A DNA stretch of 59,130 nt from Hofstenia miamia. Taxonomy: Eukaryota > Xenacoelomorpha > Acoela. The translations under genes were made by a program, and so were the position numbers. This document shows, piece after piece, positions 1-10,055 of the stretch. Below the pieces are notes generated by a model. It was not told the DNA's origin. It was given only the letters and a program-made list of their open reading frames with translations, and ran no database searches. The stretch's first letter is position 1. Each line of letters opens with the position of its first letter. The DNA lies in assembly GCA_004352715.1 (NCBI GenBank), contig SCFE01000094.1, positions 478,304-537,433 of the forward strand, given 5' to 3'.

Positions 1-7
1 GCACAAT

Positions 8-653
8 AGTGTCTTGTACTGATTTTTGATGTGCAGCGCTCAGTAGTGATCCTCAAAAAAACCCACCAACAACTGATAATCAGTTTTGATGCTCCTGTTG
101 AGCATCATGTATTGGTTGTATGCCAATCCACTGAGATATAAGGGGAACTGCGACACAGCTGTCTCTTGTGAATTTTTGTGTTGCTTCATGGTCAATTCAA
201 ACAGGAAAAACCATTCGTCAAAAGACTGCGACATGACATCAATTTGCCCAGTGAATTTAGGTAGAACAGAGTGCTTACTAAATAATTGTACCTGTCCATT
301 GGACTCAAGAGGAAGAATCAACTCGCGATATCTTGGCTGATATTTAGACCAGGATTTTTCAATGAATGGACTGGTATTGCTCACATCTTGCTCCTTGCAT
401 GCAGGAATGACAACGGTGCTCACTGGGTCAGGCAACGACTGGACATAGCCTGTTTGAGGCTCCGGTAGTTAAAGTGGATACTTGCGTAAGAGCGGCCTGA
501 GCGAAGGTAGGTTGACTGTGCAAAGGAGGAGTGGAACAAGGTATAGAAGAAGACACTCCACACAAAGGAACAGCTGGAGGAGGTTGGTTTGCGCCCACTA
601 ACTGAACCACTCTACCGATGATTCTCTCAGCTAATTCGTCTAAGGCTTCATTC
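8..653 (-). pseudogene. Ty3/gypsy-type gag fragment, frameshifted copy
   Basis: This stretch matches 655-1303 almost base for base (roughly 95% by eye), starting with the same TAGTGTCTTG and ending with the same GGCTTCATTC, with a single N at 654 between the two. It encodes the C-terminal half of the same gag protein, including LPKFTGQID and the WFFLFELTMKQHKN segment typical of Retrotrans_gag domains. A 5-base deletion near position 460, relative to the second copy, shifts the frame, so the coding sequence is broken. It may be a second genomic copy, but the end-to-end arrangement around one N fits better with an unmerged haplotype or contig end. Confidence 0.75.
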
Positions 654-654
654 N

Positions 655-1926
655 TAGTGTCTTGTACTGATGTTTGATATGCAGCACTTGGTAGTGATCC
701 TTGAAAAAACCCACCAGCAGCTGGTAATCAGTTTTGATGCTCTGGTTGAGCATCATGTATTGGTTGTATGCCAATCCACTAAGATATAAGGGGAACTGCG
801 ACACAGCAGTCTCTTGCAAATTTTTGTGTTGCTTCATGGTCAATTCAAACAGGAAAAACCATTCGTCAAAGGACTGCAACATGGCATCAATTTGCCCAGT
901 GAATTTAGGTAGAACAGAGTGCTTACTAAATAATTGTACCTGTCCATTGGACTCAGGAGGAAGGATTGACTCGTGATATCTTGGCTGATATTTAGAACTG
1001 GCTTTTTCATTGAACGGACTGTTATCACTCACATGTTGCTCCTTGCATGCAGGAATGACAACAGTGCTCACTGGATCAGGTAACGACTGGACATAGCCTG
1101 TTTGAGGAGTGGCTCTGGTAGTGAAAGTGGACACTTGTGTAAGAGTAGCCTGAGCAAAGTTAGGTTGACTGTGTGAAGGAGGAGTAGAACAAGGTATAGA
1201 AGTAGACACTCCACACAAAGGAACAGCTGGAGGAGGTTGGCTTGCACCCACTAACTGAACCACTCTACTGATTCTTTTGGCTAATTCATCTAAGGCTTCA
1301 TTCAACACAACATGGGTAACATATTCATCATTTTGATTATTTTGGTTAGGTGAAGTCTCCTCTTGACGATTTGAGTTGTTAATTGCACTCTTTAACTCGT
1401 GGATTTGTAATTCCAGAGCAAAGGTTGACTCCAACATCTGTTGCTCCATCCTTTGATATGCCACGTGTTGGGTGTTAATTTTGGCTTGCAGAGATTCAAC
1501 TTGGCGTTCACTCTCCATCCTTAGAGCTACCTGTTGTGACAACTCTTCCTTTAAATGCTTGATCTCAGCAATGTGCGCATCAAAATGAGGCGTAGACTGC
1601 TGCTCATGACCGCTGACATAACTGTGAGGACGCATTGGAATTAGCAGAGCATTCTGAGAGGTTAACACATGTTGCGCATTTCTATGGAATGATGGACTCA
1701 TACTAAGTGTGTTCACATTGCTGTACGGAATAGTGGTGTCATTGTGATCATCCATATCATCCATCCTTTGGGTAGTCAGAGAAGAAGGTTGAGAGAAATT
1801 AAGTAACAATCCAATGGTACAAGGGGTAACGTCCTGGTTACCAACACTTGCACAGGGGATGCTCCGAATAGGAGAAGTCCCAAAAGTAGGGGAATAAATT
1901 ACAGTACAACTAGAACTAGAATCCAT
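655..1926 (-). CDS. Retrotransposon gag-like protein (partial)
   Basis: An open frame of about 420 codons starts at ATG 1924-1926 and is cut by the N at 654. Residues roughly 115-190 are Gln/Glu/Leu-rich with heptad-like spacing (ALRMESERQVESLQAKI), suggesting a coiled coil. A Pro/Ser/Thr-rich linker follows, and then a capsid-like domain containing LPKFTGQID and WFFLFELTMKQHKN. No CCHC knuckle is visible before the break. Known of the family: gag builds the intracellular particle of Ty3-type LTR retrotransposons. The primer-binding site and LTR edge upstream support an LTR element read on the minus strand. The LTR and PBS differ from the Ty3 copies at 4.9 and 43.5 kb, so this is a different family. 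Confidence 0.75.
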
Positions 1927-2336
1927 TAGACTTTAGAAAACAAAACAACAATTTTTAGAACTGACAATGGAGAGCACTCCCACACACACATGAACAAAAA
2001 GCACATAAAAAGGGGTAACAGTGATTAACAGACCAAAAAGAGAGAAATGAACACGGCAGTACTTGGTAATAAATCCAATGTAAAGAAGCACTAGTAAAAA
2101 GTAAAACAAACAAGAAATTTAACAGTTGACATCAGCCAAATAAGAAACGCAAAAAGCTTCATCGCCATCCTTCAAGGGTGAGGAAGGTAATGAATACATT
2201 GATAGGTAACTTTCTCTGAAGTCTCAAAGTGATCAGGGGAAACAACTATCCCAGCTGATACGCACCAAAAACGAAAACCAACTCACAACCAAACCAGTGA
2301 AAGAAAACAACAAGATTAGACAGTTATCACATCAAC
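1927..2336 (-). other. Untranslated leader of the minus-strand LTR element
   Basis: About 410 bases separate the gag start from the putative primer-binding site. The stretch is A-rich on the plus strand, has no long open frame, and is placed as the retrotransposon leader by position only. Confidence 0.5.
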
Positions 2337-2354
2337 GTCCTGTCATGGTTGCCA
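2337..2354 (-). promoter_or_regulatory. Putative tRNA primer-binding site
   Basis: On the minus strand this reads TGGCAACCATGACAGGAC. It begins with the TGG expected opposite the CCA end of a tRNA, and it directly follows a CA dinucleotide (2356-2355), the usual end of a 5' LTR. It lies 410 bases before the gag start. The tRNA was not identified. Confidence 0.55.
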
Positions 2355-2416
2355 TGTAGAAAAATTTGAACGCATCTAGGCAGCTGCCTCTGTGGCAATG
2401 TGGAAGAGATGTTTAT
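2355..2416 (-). repeat. 3' edge of a 5' LTR (extent uncertain)
   Basis: The LTR of the minus-strand element should end at 2355. Its plus-strand complement starts TGTAGAAAAA, so the terminal TG/CA rule is met. An AATAAA lies on the minus strand at 2411-2416, a plausible LTR poly(A) signal. The outer LTR boundary cannot be fixed because no partner LTR lies in the window. Confidence 0.4.
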
Positions 2417-2924
2417 TATTATACAACTTTTTAAAGTTGGGTTCTTTGCAAATACTTGAACTACAGTATGGGCTATATACTACAAGCTATAAATACAAAG
2501 AGAAATGGAAAATCACTTACAATTTAGCAGAAAGATGTGCTTATTTTAGGAGCAGTTACATAACAATAGCAGAATATAATATTCTACAGATTATAAAATA
2601 ACAGCATATACCAATCAGTTGAAGCTCTTCTAAAAATAAATTATAATTTGAAAGAGATATTATAGTGAAAATTACAATGGCATAAATAAAATTCACAAAT
2701 GCTTGCCCTAACACTATTAATATGCACACATATTTTAATCATTTCAGAAAAGTAACTATATATTCAAAATATTTTTGTTACCTCAATAAGGCCTTTGAAG
2801 ACTAAATCCACTTTGTATTCACATTGCTTAAGCTGATTAAATAATTCTATTAAGATTCATAGTTTTTAATTATTGTCAGATATATTCACTATTTACTTCC
2901 CAAAGTTCATCACCTACTAATTCA

Positions 2925-3155
2925 AATTTGCTAATAAATTTATTTTTTGGAAATTTGGTTTCTTAGTTACATATCTCAAGCAATTTGAATTGTCAGTTTT
3001 AAGAAAGTGATTTTTGGTTCTAAGTATATCATTATTGGCNAATTTGCTAATAAATTTATTTTTTGGAAATTTGGTTTCTTAGTTACACATCTCAAGCAAT
3101 TTGAATTGTCAGTTTTAAGAAAGTGTTTTTTGGTTCTAAGTATATCATTATTGGC
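2925..3155. repeat. 115-bp duplication around a single N
   Basis: Positions 2925-3039 and 3041-3155 are both 115 bases long and differ at about two sites, with an N at 3040 exactly between them. Equal length and exact abutment point to overlapping contig ends left unmerged, not a natural tandem repeat. Confidence 0.85.
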
Positions 3156-3258
3156 AAATAGTACCAACCCATTTTTCATGGCTTTAGCCAAAAAAATTGT
3201 TAATTTATGTAAAAATAAATCTGACAAGGAATATGCATTTACAACTTCTAAAATAAAT

Positions 3259-3810
3259 TTACATGATAAATTGCAACACAATACTTGGCTTACAACCAAA
3301 ATATTTCAAAGGTTTATTCTGACATTGAAGAACTTTAAGTCCAATTAATATTTTAAACCATACACTAGCTTGATGTGTATATTGTTTGGGAAGAAAAAAA
3401 CAATTTCCAATTTGAAAAATATTTTTTACTGCAGGGGCACACTTTGTATGAGTTTGATACTCATTGCAAATTGTTAACTGTTCATCAATGGGCAACTCAT
3501 AAAGAGATATGCATTGTACATAACAAGATTCTTCTGAAACTGAGTTAAGTTCACTGACTATTGCAGAACATGATAATTTCTCCTCTGTCTTTACCAAACA
3601 TTGCCCATCAGATTCACGTCTGTTGCAGTCTTTTCCTCTCTTCTTTGGTAAATGCCTGCATACTCTGGCTTTAGAAAACCTCATAGTTTTTGAAACTTGT
3701 TTGGTACATGCAAATTTTCTCACAATTTCTGATAACCAAAGAGTGAATAAATGAAATTTAACTCTTTGCATGTAATGTATAGACTCTTTGAAAAACAAAA
3801 TAAATTTCAA
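3259..3810 (-). CDS. Unrecognised open frame, possible coding remnant
   Basis: An open frame of 183 codons is long for such AT-rich sequence. It is Cys- and Lys-rich (MRFSKARVCRHLPKKRG; CYVQCISLYELPIDEQL) and the first ATG is at about 3771. I recognise no domain. Neighbours are repeats and an LTR element, so a decayed transposon protein is as likely as a host exon. Another frame on the plus strand (3007-3348) is also open, which weakens the case. Confidence 0.3.
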   Translation of the reverse strand: MKFILFFKESIHYMQRVKFHLFTLWLSEIVRKFACTKQVSKTMRFSKARVCRHLPKKRGKDCNRRESDGQCLVKTEEKLSCSAIVSELNSVSEESCYVQCISLYELPIDEQLTICNEYQTHTKCAPAVKNIFQIGNCFFLPKQYTHQASVWFKILIGLKVLQCQNKPLKYFGCKPSIVLQFIM

Positions 3811-4664
3811 TGATTGCAGATATACATTATTAGAATGTGTGGAATTTTTACAATGAAATAGCAGTATATTTGATATCAGTCAAACACTATAATTCAAATC
3901 TCTTAGCAAAGAAATAAATTGCAAAAAATAAATTAACAAAATAATTAGACTGAAAAATAAAATTTATAAATAATTTTACAATATATAATTAATAAAATGA
4001 AATGAATTTTTTAAAAAAGCAGTGATGTTTACAAAGTTAATTTGTTCCTTTTTCTAGTATACATGTCATACATTGTTTTTCAATGATGTAGGCACAATAT
4101 AAGGCATTTTTCACTTCAATTAAACATGGTTTCACTTTAAAAGACTTGTTTATTGCCATATAATGATAAATAATGACAGAAATTGGTGACAGGTCTAATA
4201 TTGAAGGCAATGCATTTTTCATTTCAAAAGCATCTACACACAAATAATGGGGGTCATGTTGATACTTTGATACTTTTGTTTTGATAACCTATGCATATTA
4301 TAATATTTCACATTTAATCAAGTATGTTTTTAAATTTTATCCTTTGAACTAAATTATGCATGTTGATTTTTGCTATTTCAAACATTTTGCTTAATTGTAC
4401 ACAATTTAAATTTTCTATTTTTATAACTAGAAACTTAAATAACTATAAATTTACACATTGATTTTCCCTTTGTTGAGTCATTTGAATGATATTTACTAAG
4501 CTTGCATTAAAATTGTTTTCATCATCTAAGTGTGTTATAATATTTCACACTTAATCAAGCACATTTTTAAATTTTCTACTTTAAACTAAATTATATTTGT
4601 CAATTTTAGCTATGTTGAATATTTTGTTTATTTGCATGCACTATAAATTTACTATTTTTTTTTA
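3811..4664. other. AT-rich non-coding stretch with short repeats
   Basis: No gene is visible. Positions 3805-3865 resemble 10405-10465 (shared pattern ATGATTG.AGATAT, then a TTAGAA..TGT.GGGAATTTT-like string), a low-copy dispersed repeat. The phrase ACTATAAATTTAC occurs twice (about 4440 and 4645). Confidence 0.5.
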
Positions 4665-4707
4665 TTACAGCATTTGCAAAAAAACCTAATAGAGCACAAA
4701 GAGATCT
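4665..4707 (+). repeat. Left arm of a dispersed inverted repeat
   Basis: The core CCTAATAGAGCACAAAGAGA and its flanks match the reverse complement of 9169-9213. The two arms enclose the Ty3 relic and its downstream coding remnants. Confidence 0.6.
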
Positions 4708-5145
4708 GATTATGGCATTAAGAAATCCATATTGAGATTGAAGGATCCAATTATGGCTTTTAAAAATCAGAATTGGAGATGAAAATATAAGAGTAAGGCA
4801 ATTAGTCATCCAAATAATACAAACAAATATCTGATAAAATTATTTGAACTGAACTCAACCAAAAATTATATACACATATGGTAGAGTAAGTCTGGGCCCC
4901 TATTTTGATTAATTTTATTACTTTGATTATCAACCACTCTAATTTGGTGTTACATCTTAATGACATATTGATTTGATGTTATCAATTTATCAAAATTAAT
5001 TTCTCTTATTTTTGAGTGGAGTATTTCAATCAATTTATTATTTGTCCTCTTGATTCAATCTGACATGTTATTGCTTGTTAAATTTTGCAAGGGAATTCAT
5101 GTGAAGTTTTGTAAACACATACCAAGTAATAATTCAAGCAATTGT

Positions 5146-5153
5146 TATAAATA
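5146..5153 (+). promoter_or_regulatory. LTR TATA box
   Basis: TATAAATA followed by CAT is conserved at the same place in the inverted LTR (47568-47575), 25-33 bases ahead of the poly(A) signal, as expected for the U3/R junction. Confidence 0.65.
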
Positions 5154-5178
5154 CATAAGGAGCTTGTAGTGAAAGCAC

Positions 5179-5184
5179 AATAAA
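5179..5184 (+). promoter_or_regulatory. LTR poly(A) signal AATAAA
   Basis: AATAAA lies 33 bases after the TATA box. The counterpart in the inverted LTR is 47536-47541, on the minus strand. Confidence 0.6.
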
Positions 5185-5350
5185 AAATTTATTTTTGCTT
5201 CAACATCATTTGCCTTTTTGAATTTTATTAACTTTGCAAACCCCTTTTAGAGTCTTTATGGATTTTAACTTAATAAACTTTGCTTAAGATCTTGCAACAA
5301 TTTGGGAGTTACTCTGCTGTGTCTGGGGTGACAACTAGGTCCTTAACAGA

Positions 5351-5368
5351 TGGCAGCTCAAATTGTGG
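5351..5368 (+). promoter_or_regulatory. Putative primer-binding site of Ty3 copy 1
   Basis: TGGCAGCTCAAATTGTGG follows the LTR end after two bases. The inverted copy keeps a weaker version (AGGCAGCCCAAATTG). The tRNA was not identified. Confidence 0.5.
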
Positions 5369-5569
5369 TCACTCTAAGTTATGGCTGCATGTACATGTAA
5401 GGATTAACAACTTTTATTTTGATCATTTCATTTTCATACATGCATTTAAATAACACACTGCAAATATATAAACCATTGGCAAATGTGAATGCATGGTAAG
5501 TACATGCCTTTTGTTTTATTATTTACATGAGCTGAGATAATAGAACACTGAGCTAAGTGTTTTACTGGA

Positions 5570-7029
5570 ATTAACTTCTCTCCTGATCTTTACTACATCT
5601 CAAAGGGCAAGACATGCGTCACTGTGTTAAGCAGTTCCACCTCATTGGTCTGAATAGATCCAACTAAGTTGATCATCTTTGCAACTCCAGTCCAGCTAGA
5701 ATTGAAAGCCACTGCTTGCTTGGCCATCCTAATGGCCATTCATGATCTCATGGAACCAAGTGACACCCTCAAGATTCCTCCCATTAGTGAGGGGACACAT
5801 TCACATCTCAGTCCCCAGGAATGAGAATCTCTCTCTCTTCCTTTGACAACATCATGAAGTCTTTAATTATGGCTTGATTAACAACATGCCATTGAAACTA
5901 AGCATGATCACCTGATCCGTCTTCCTGTTAGAAGAGTACCAGAAAGCCTCTGAGAGTAATATGAAAGAATTTTATGTGATCTGGTAGAGAGTGGCATAAT
6001 ACAAGGCAGCAACAGCCTGTATGCAGTGCCCACTATCTTCATCAGGCAGGGTGACAAGTACTACCTATGTATCAATTTTAGAAAGTTGAACAATGTAACT
6101 GTGAAAGATGCATATCATCTTCTGTGTATCAAAGACCTCCTGTATGACGCCAGTCAATACCAAATATTTACTTTCCTCAATCTTTGCAAAGCATATTGGC
6201 AGGTGACCATGAAGCCTGCCAACATCCTTCATAACCCAGTATGGTCTCTTTGAATTGAAGTATATCCCTTTTGGGCTCTGCAATACCCCCAACTTATCCA
6301 CAGTATTACAATGCTATGTTACTCATGTGCTTTGGAATGGCACAAATGTATTAGAGCTAGGAATTACTGCATACATGGATGACATTCTCATGGCTGGCAA
6401 CACCTTTGCTGAGCACTTGGAGAGGCTTGGAAGAACTCTTAGTATCTTGTATGAATCTGGCCTCTGAGTCAATGGAAATAAGTGCACTCTCCTTCAGCCA
6501 TGTGTTATCTTCCTTGGAAGGGTTATCAAGCTGGGTTGCATCTTCATCAAGAACAATGCAAAAGATCATTTAGAATGAATTGAGACTCTGCAGTCCTGTA
6601 AGGACATCCAAAGACTTATGGGCTTTTTGAACTATTATGGTGCTTTCATATCAGAGCTGGCAATAAAACCAAACACATTTCTAACTTATTGCAGCACAGC
6701 ATGGAGTTCAAGTGGACATGGGCAGAGAAAGAAGAGCTTGACTCTGTCAAGGCAGAACTGAGGAAAATCCCTAGCCTCAACATCCCAGACTACACAAAAG
6801 AGTTTATTGTTGATTGTGATGCCAGCTTAGTCACAATCAGCAGAGTGCTGAGTCAGGCTGTCAATGTCATTGAGAACCTGATCCAATATTTTAGTAGAAA
6901 ACTCAGGAATGCCAAGCAGAACTATGGTGCCACTAAATCTGAGATGTTAGTGCTGGTGGAAAGCTTAAAGAAATATTTCTTCTTTATCCTCAGCTGTAAT
7001 TTCACAATCCAAACTGTCCATTTACTATA
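5570..7029 (+). pseudogene. Ty3/gypsy pol relic, copy 1 (protease end, RT, RNase H)
   Basis: Reading through several frames gives a linker before RT, then RT blocks (YYLCINFRKLN; LCKAYWQVTMKPANI; YIPFGLCNTP), the catalytic AYMDDILMAGN with YMDD intact, the post-RT MGFLNYYGAFISEL segment, and RNase H starting FIVDCDAS and ending near SEMLVLVESLKKY. Frameshifts and stops split it into at least four pieces, so no working polymerase can be made. It aligns along its whole length with 43560-45225. Integrase is missing: after RNase H the sequence jumps to a short block resembling the C-terminal tail of Ty3 polyproteins. Known of the family: reverse transcription of element RNA in cytoplasmic particles. 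Confidence 0.85.
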
Positions 7030-7383
7030 ACTAAAGTGTTAGATCACCACAAGTATTTATTAAATAATGGGAGAGTCACCCACTTTCAACAACTTAAGTG
7101 AACTGTTAAGGATATTGATAATGTCATCATCAATCCTAATAGTGAATTTTCACTTTTTGATGATGGAGTAAACAAATTTGAGACTTATGATAACCTCACT
7201 GAATGTGAGGAAGACAACCTCACTGAGGTTGAATATGATAGTAACCTTGGTAATAGTAGCAACATTACCACTACTTTTATTTTGCCTAGATGTAAAGTTA
7301 TAGACCAAGAGTATTTAAATCATTTAAATACCCCAGATTGGGAACTCAATTTAATCTCTATGTTTAGTAACCAAGTTAAATAG
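7030..7383 (+). pseudogene. Coding remnant after RNase H, possible pol C-terminal tail
   Basis: A 117-codon frame ends at TAG 7381-7383, with one in-frame TGA at 7099. The start (NNGRVTHFQQLK) loosely resembles the end of Ty3 integrases, where a short motif precedes a conserved LK. The rest is acidic and Asn-rich (ECEEDNLTEVEYDSNLG). It starts where the RNase H similarity stops, so an internal deletion of integrase is the simplest reading. The family assignment is inference. Confidence 0.4.
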
Positions 7384-7426
7384 ATGAAATGAACAGAAAA
7401 TGAACAGCCCACCAGAAGATGCATAA

Positions 7427-8518
7427 GGCAATGACTTGACCAACAAGATGAACCAAGGAGACAAGAAGTATCCCTGTGCATCATGGAAATGGGGGAGGAT
7501 GCACACAGAGGACTCAGAAAGCAGACAGTGCCACTACTTGGGGAGACAACACTCTCCTTGGGATCAGACCTTGGATAACTATGCAGGGAGACAACACTCT
7601 CTGCAGGAACCCAAGGTGTCAAGTAAGTTAAGAGTGCCTTTTGCTAGTGTTAGTGCTAATAATACCCAACCATCCAATAGTGACTTGAAAATCCCCTCTA
7701 GTCCCAGTCCTTCATCACACACTTCCACTAGTGTACACTCAAAGAATACAAAAGAAAGGCAAAGAAAAACTTCTAAAGTTGGAGACAAGGTACTTCACTT
7801 GTATTTTATAGCAACCCCTAAAGCCATTAGCTTTGTCCAAGATTACTTGTCTGAAGAGATGAAGAATAAGTTGAGGTGGACCTACAACACTAAATTGTTA
7901 ACCTGTTCCATAGACATCATTCCATTTGTTACCAATGCGGAGCACAGGCCCAAGATCAATACAATTATTTGCTATGACTAAAAAATGCATGGCAGATTAA
8001 AGAGACCCTATTGGAGGAGCACAATGCATACCATGTTTGATAAGGACTTCAACATCTCCCACTTGTGCCACCTCCTCAACAGCAAGAAGTTGATACAGGA
8101 ATTTGAGTGTGTCAACATCAACTTTGAGAACCTCCTTATCATTTATTTTCTCCAAGTAGGAGAGGTAAACCAACTGAAAATCATGGAGAAGATCAAGATT
8201 GCTTACCAGCTTGCCAAGATTGAGAACATTTGCCTCATTATGTTTCTCAAGGAGGAGTACCAGGATGAGATACCTGAACAAGTTGAGAATCTCCACTTCT
8301 GGATGGAAAACTTCAAAATCATGTACAACAACTACTATTGGGCCATTAGCATGTATCATACCGATATCATCTTGATCACCAAGTTGATTTACACTGATGT
8401 CTTGCTATGCAAGAAGATTCCCAAACACTGCCTTGCTGTAGACACAAGGCTTATCATTGACGCCACCATTCATGCTCAGACTTTTGAATCCATCAACATC
8501 TACAATATACCAAAATGA
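7427..8518 (+). pseudogene. Unrecognised about 360-codon protein with one internal stop
   Basis: One reading frame runs from 7427 to 8518 with a single TAA at 7979-7981. The codon after it is AAA and the frame then continues for another 177 codons, so the two halves belong together. The first ATG in frame is at 7448. The N-terminal third is Ser/Pro-rich and low in complexity. The C-terminal part is richer in Ile, Leu, Lys and Glu (KIMEKIKIAYQLAKIENI) and looks globular. I see no signal peptide, membrane segment, zinc motif or DDE pattern, so it is neither an obvious envelope nor an integrase. It lies just 3' of the Ty3 pol relic and has similar base usage, so it may be an extra 3' ORF of that element. 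Confidence 0.45.
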
Positions 8519-9168
8519 GAATTATTGTTCTATTGTTTTTAAGCTTATTATACAAAAGTGAATACATTGTTGTTACAAAAACAGTTCTTTATTTCAAGTT
8601 TTTATCAATATTTTATCATCAAAAGTTGGAGCCCTTCATCTGAATTGTCTATATTTCAATTTGGAAGGTGATATGCTAAGTACAATAGTTTAGATATTTG
8701 TCAAGCAACAAAACTGCAACACCTTCATTATATTTTTCTTCAAATCTCACTGTTTTTGTAACAAATACAAATCAAAGACACTTTTTAAATTAAAATTGAT
8801 AATGATTGCAATTTTTTTTGAACCTGAGAATAATAAACTATAAATGCTTACTGTACATATATTCATATACTTTACATATACTTTCATACTACTTGTTCTC
8901 AAGTGCACAAGATGCTGGAAAACACGTTTTTCTTTGTACATGTTTCATTTGCACAAAATATGCACACTTTATTTACTGAAGTCATCCTCAAAAATTGCCA
9001 ATTTGATTATCTGTTCAATGTACATAGTGTTTTTATAATGATATGTGTTCAATATCTATTTTCACAATTGGGGTGTTTGTTTGCCTCTGGTGGGATCTCC
9101 TCTGGCCTTATTCAGATCTCCTAATCCCTATTTTTTGTGCTTTATTGGGATCTCCTAAACACTACATG
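8519..9168. other. AT-rich non-coding stretch
   Basis: No gene seen. From 9085 to 9180 the phrase GGATCTC(CT) recurs about five times in a loose tandem pattern that leads into the inverted-repeat arm. Confidence 0.5.
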
Positions 9169-9213
9169 GATCTCTTTGTGCTCTATTAGGATATTTTTTT
9201 GGCAAATACTGTA
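9169..9213 (-). repeat. Right arm of the dispersed inverted repeat
   Basis: The reverse complement matches 4665-4707 (TACAG.ATTTGC, A-run, CCTAATAGAGCACAAAGAGATC). The arms are about 4.5 kb apart. Confidence 0.6.
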
Positions 9214-9574
9214 GTAGCTTACTGAAACTATAAATTATGCACATTGATTTGCATGCTTTGTTGTGTAATTTGGATAATATTTACTGAATATGTAATTTCT
9301 GAGTCAGCAGAGTTTCTCATGGTTAATTGATTTTATAGACCGTGTTTTCACTCTGTAAAAATATTACTTTGTAATTTTCTTGAAATTCTATCTTTTAAAT
9401 ACCCTGTGCCTGTATTTGTACATTTTGAATGGTAATTCATCACAGATTTTTCAAATTTAATGATTGGAAATCATATCTATTAATGGAAAAAATTGACATC
9501 AACTATGAATAACAAATGTGTCATTGTATTCACACATTAAAGTTTCAAAAGCAGAAAACCCATGTAATGTATAC

Positions 9575-9745
9575 AGCCATGCCAGAGTACAAAACCAAAA
9601 ATAAACTGAAAAGATGTGTAAAGTTGATAAAGGCAGTGGAAAGTGTAAAACCATGTAAATTTATACAACCATGCCAGAGTCATAAACCAAATAAAACTGA
9701 AAATGTGTAAAGTCAACAAAAGATGTAACATTCTACAAACATGTA
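9575..9745 (+). repeat. Two-copy diverged tandem repeat, period about 85-90 bp
   Basis: The string ATACA.CCATGCCAGAGT, followed by AAACC, AAACTGAAAA and GTGTAAAGT, occurs near 9578 and again near 9663 with small indels. Confidence 0.65.
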
Positions 9746-9904
9746 CATGTACACCCTGAAAATGCATGTAAATCACAGAGGAATGAAGAGAGAAGATTGA
9801 AATGTAAAACTAATATAATAATAATATTAGTGTATATTGAAATCATGTATGTGTAAAAATTCTATTAATAACATATTATGTATAATTTTTAGGAAGCAAA
9901 ATTG

Positions 9905-10055
9905 CGTCTTTATACATAAACCATGTTTAATTTTTCCTAAAATTAGTTTGCTTTTAATATAGAAGTCTATATTTCATGTGCCACCTTTAATGTTAATCGA
10001 CATTTATGTATAACCCCTGCTTAATTTTTTCAAAGACTAGTTTGCTTTTATTGTG
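9905..10055 (+). repeat. Two-copy diverged tandem repeat, period about 90 bp
   Basis: The sequence TTTAT..ATAA.CC..G.TTAATTTTT followed by TAGTTTGCTTTTA occurs near 9911 and near 10001. Confidence 0.55.

Larger units (their letters stand above)
4879..5348 (+). repeat. 5' LTR of Ty3/gypsy copy 1
   Basis: This 470-bp block begins TGGTAGAGTAAG, followed by a GGGCCCC block, and ends TTAACA just before a PBS. It aligns with the inverted LTR at 47387-47929. Shared landmarks are the GGGCCC start, TATAAATACAT, a poly(A) signal about 30 bases later, CAATTTGGGAGTTACT and a GACAACT near the end. The matching order in two distant copies defines the LTR without a second LTR in this element. Confidence 0.75.

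Noticed and set aside
7320-7622. Minus-strand 100-codon frame
   Set aside because: Shadow of the plus-strand coding remnant; Ser/Cys-rich composition typical of an antisense frame.
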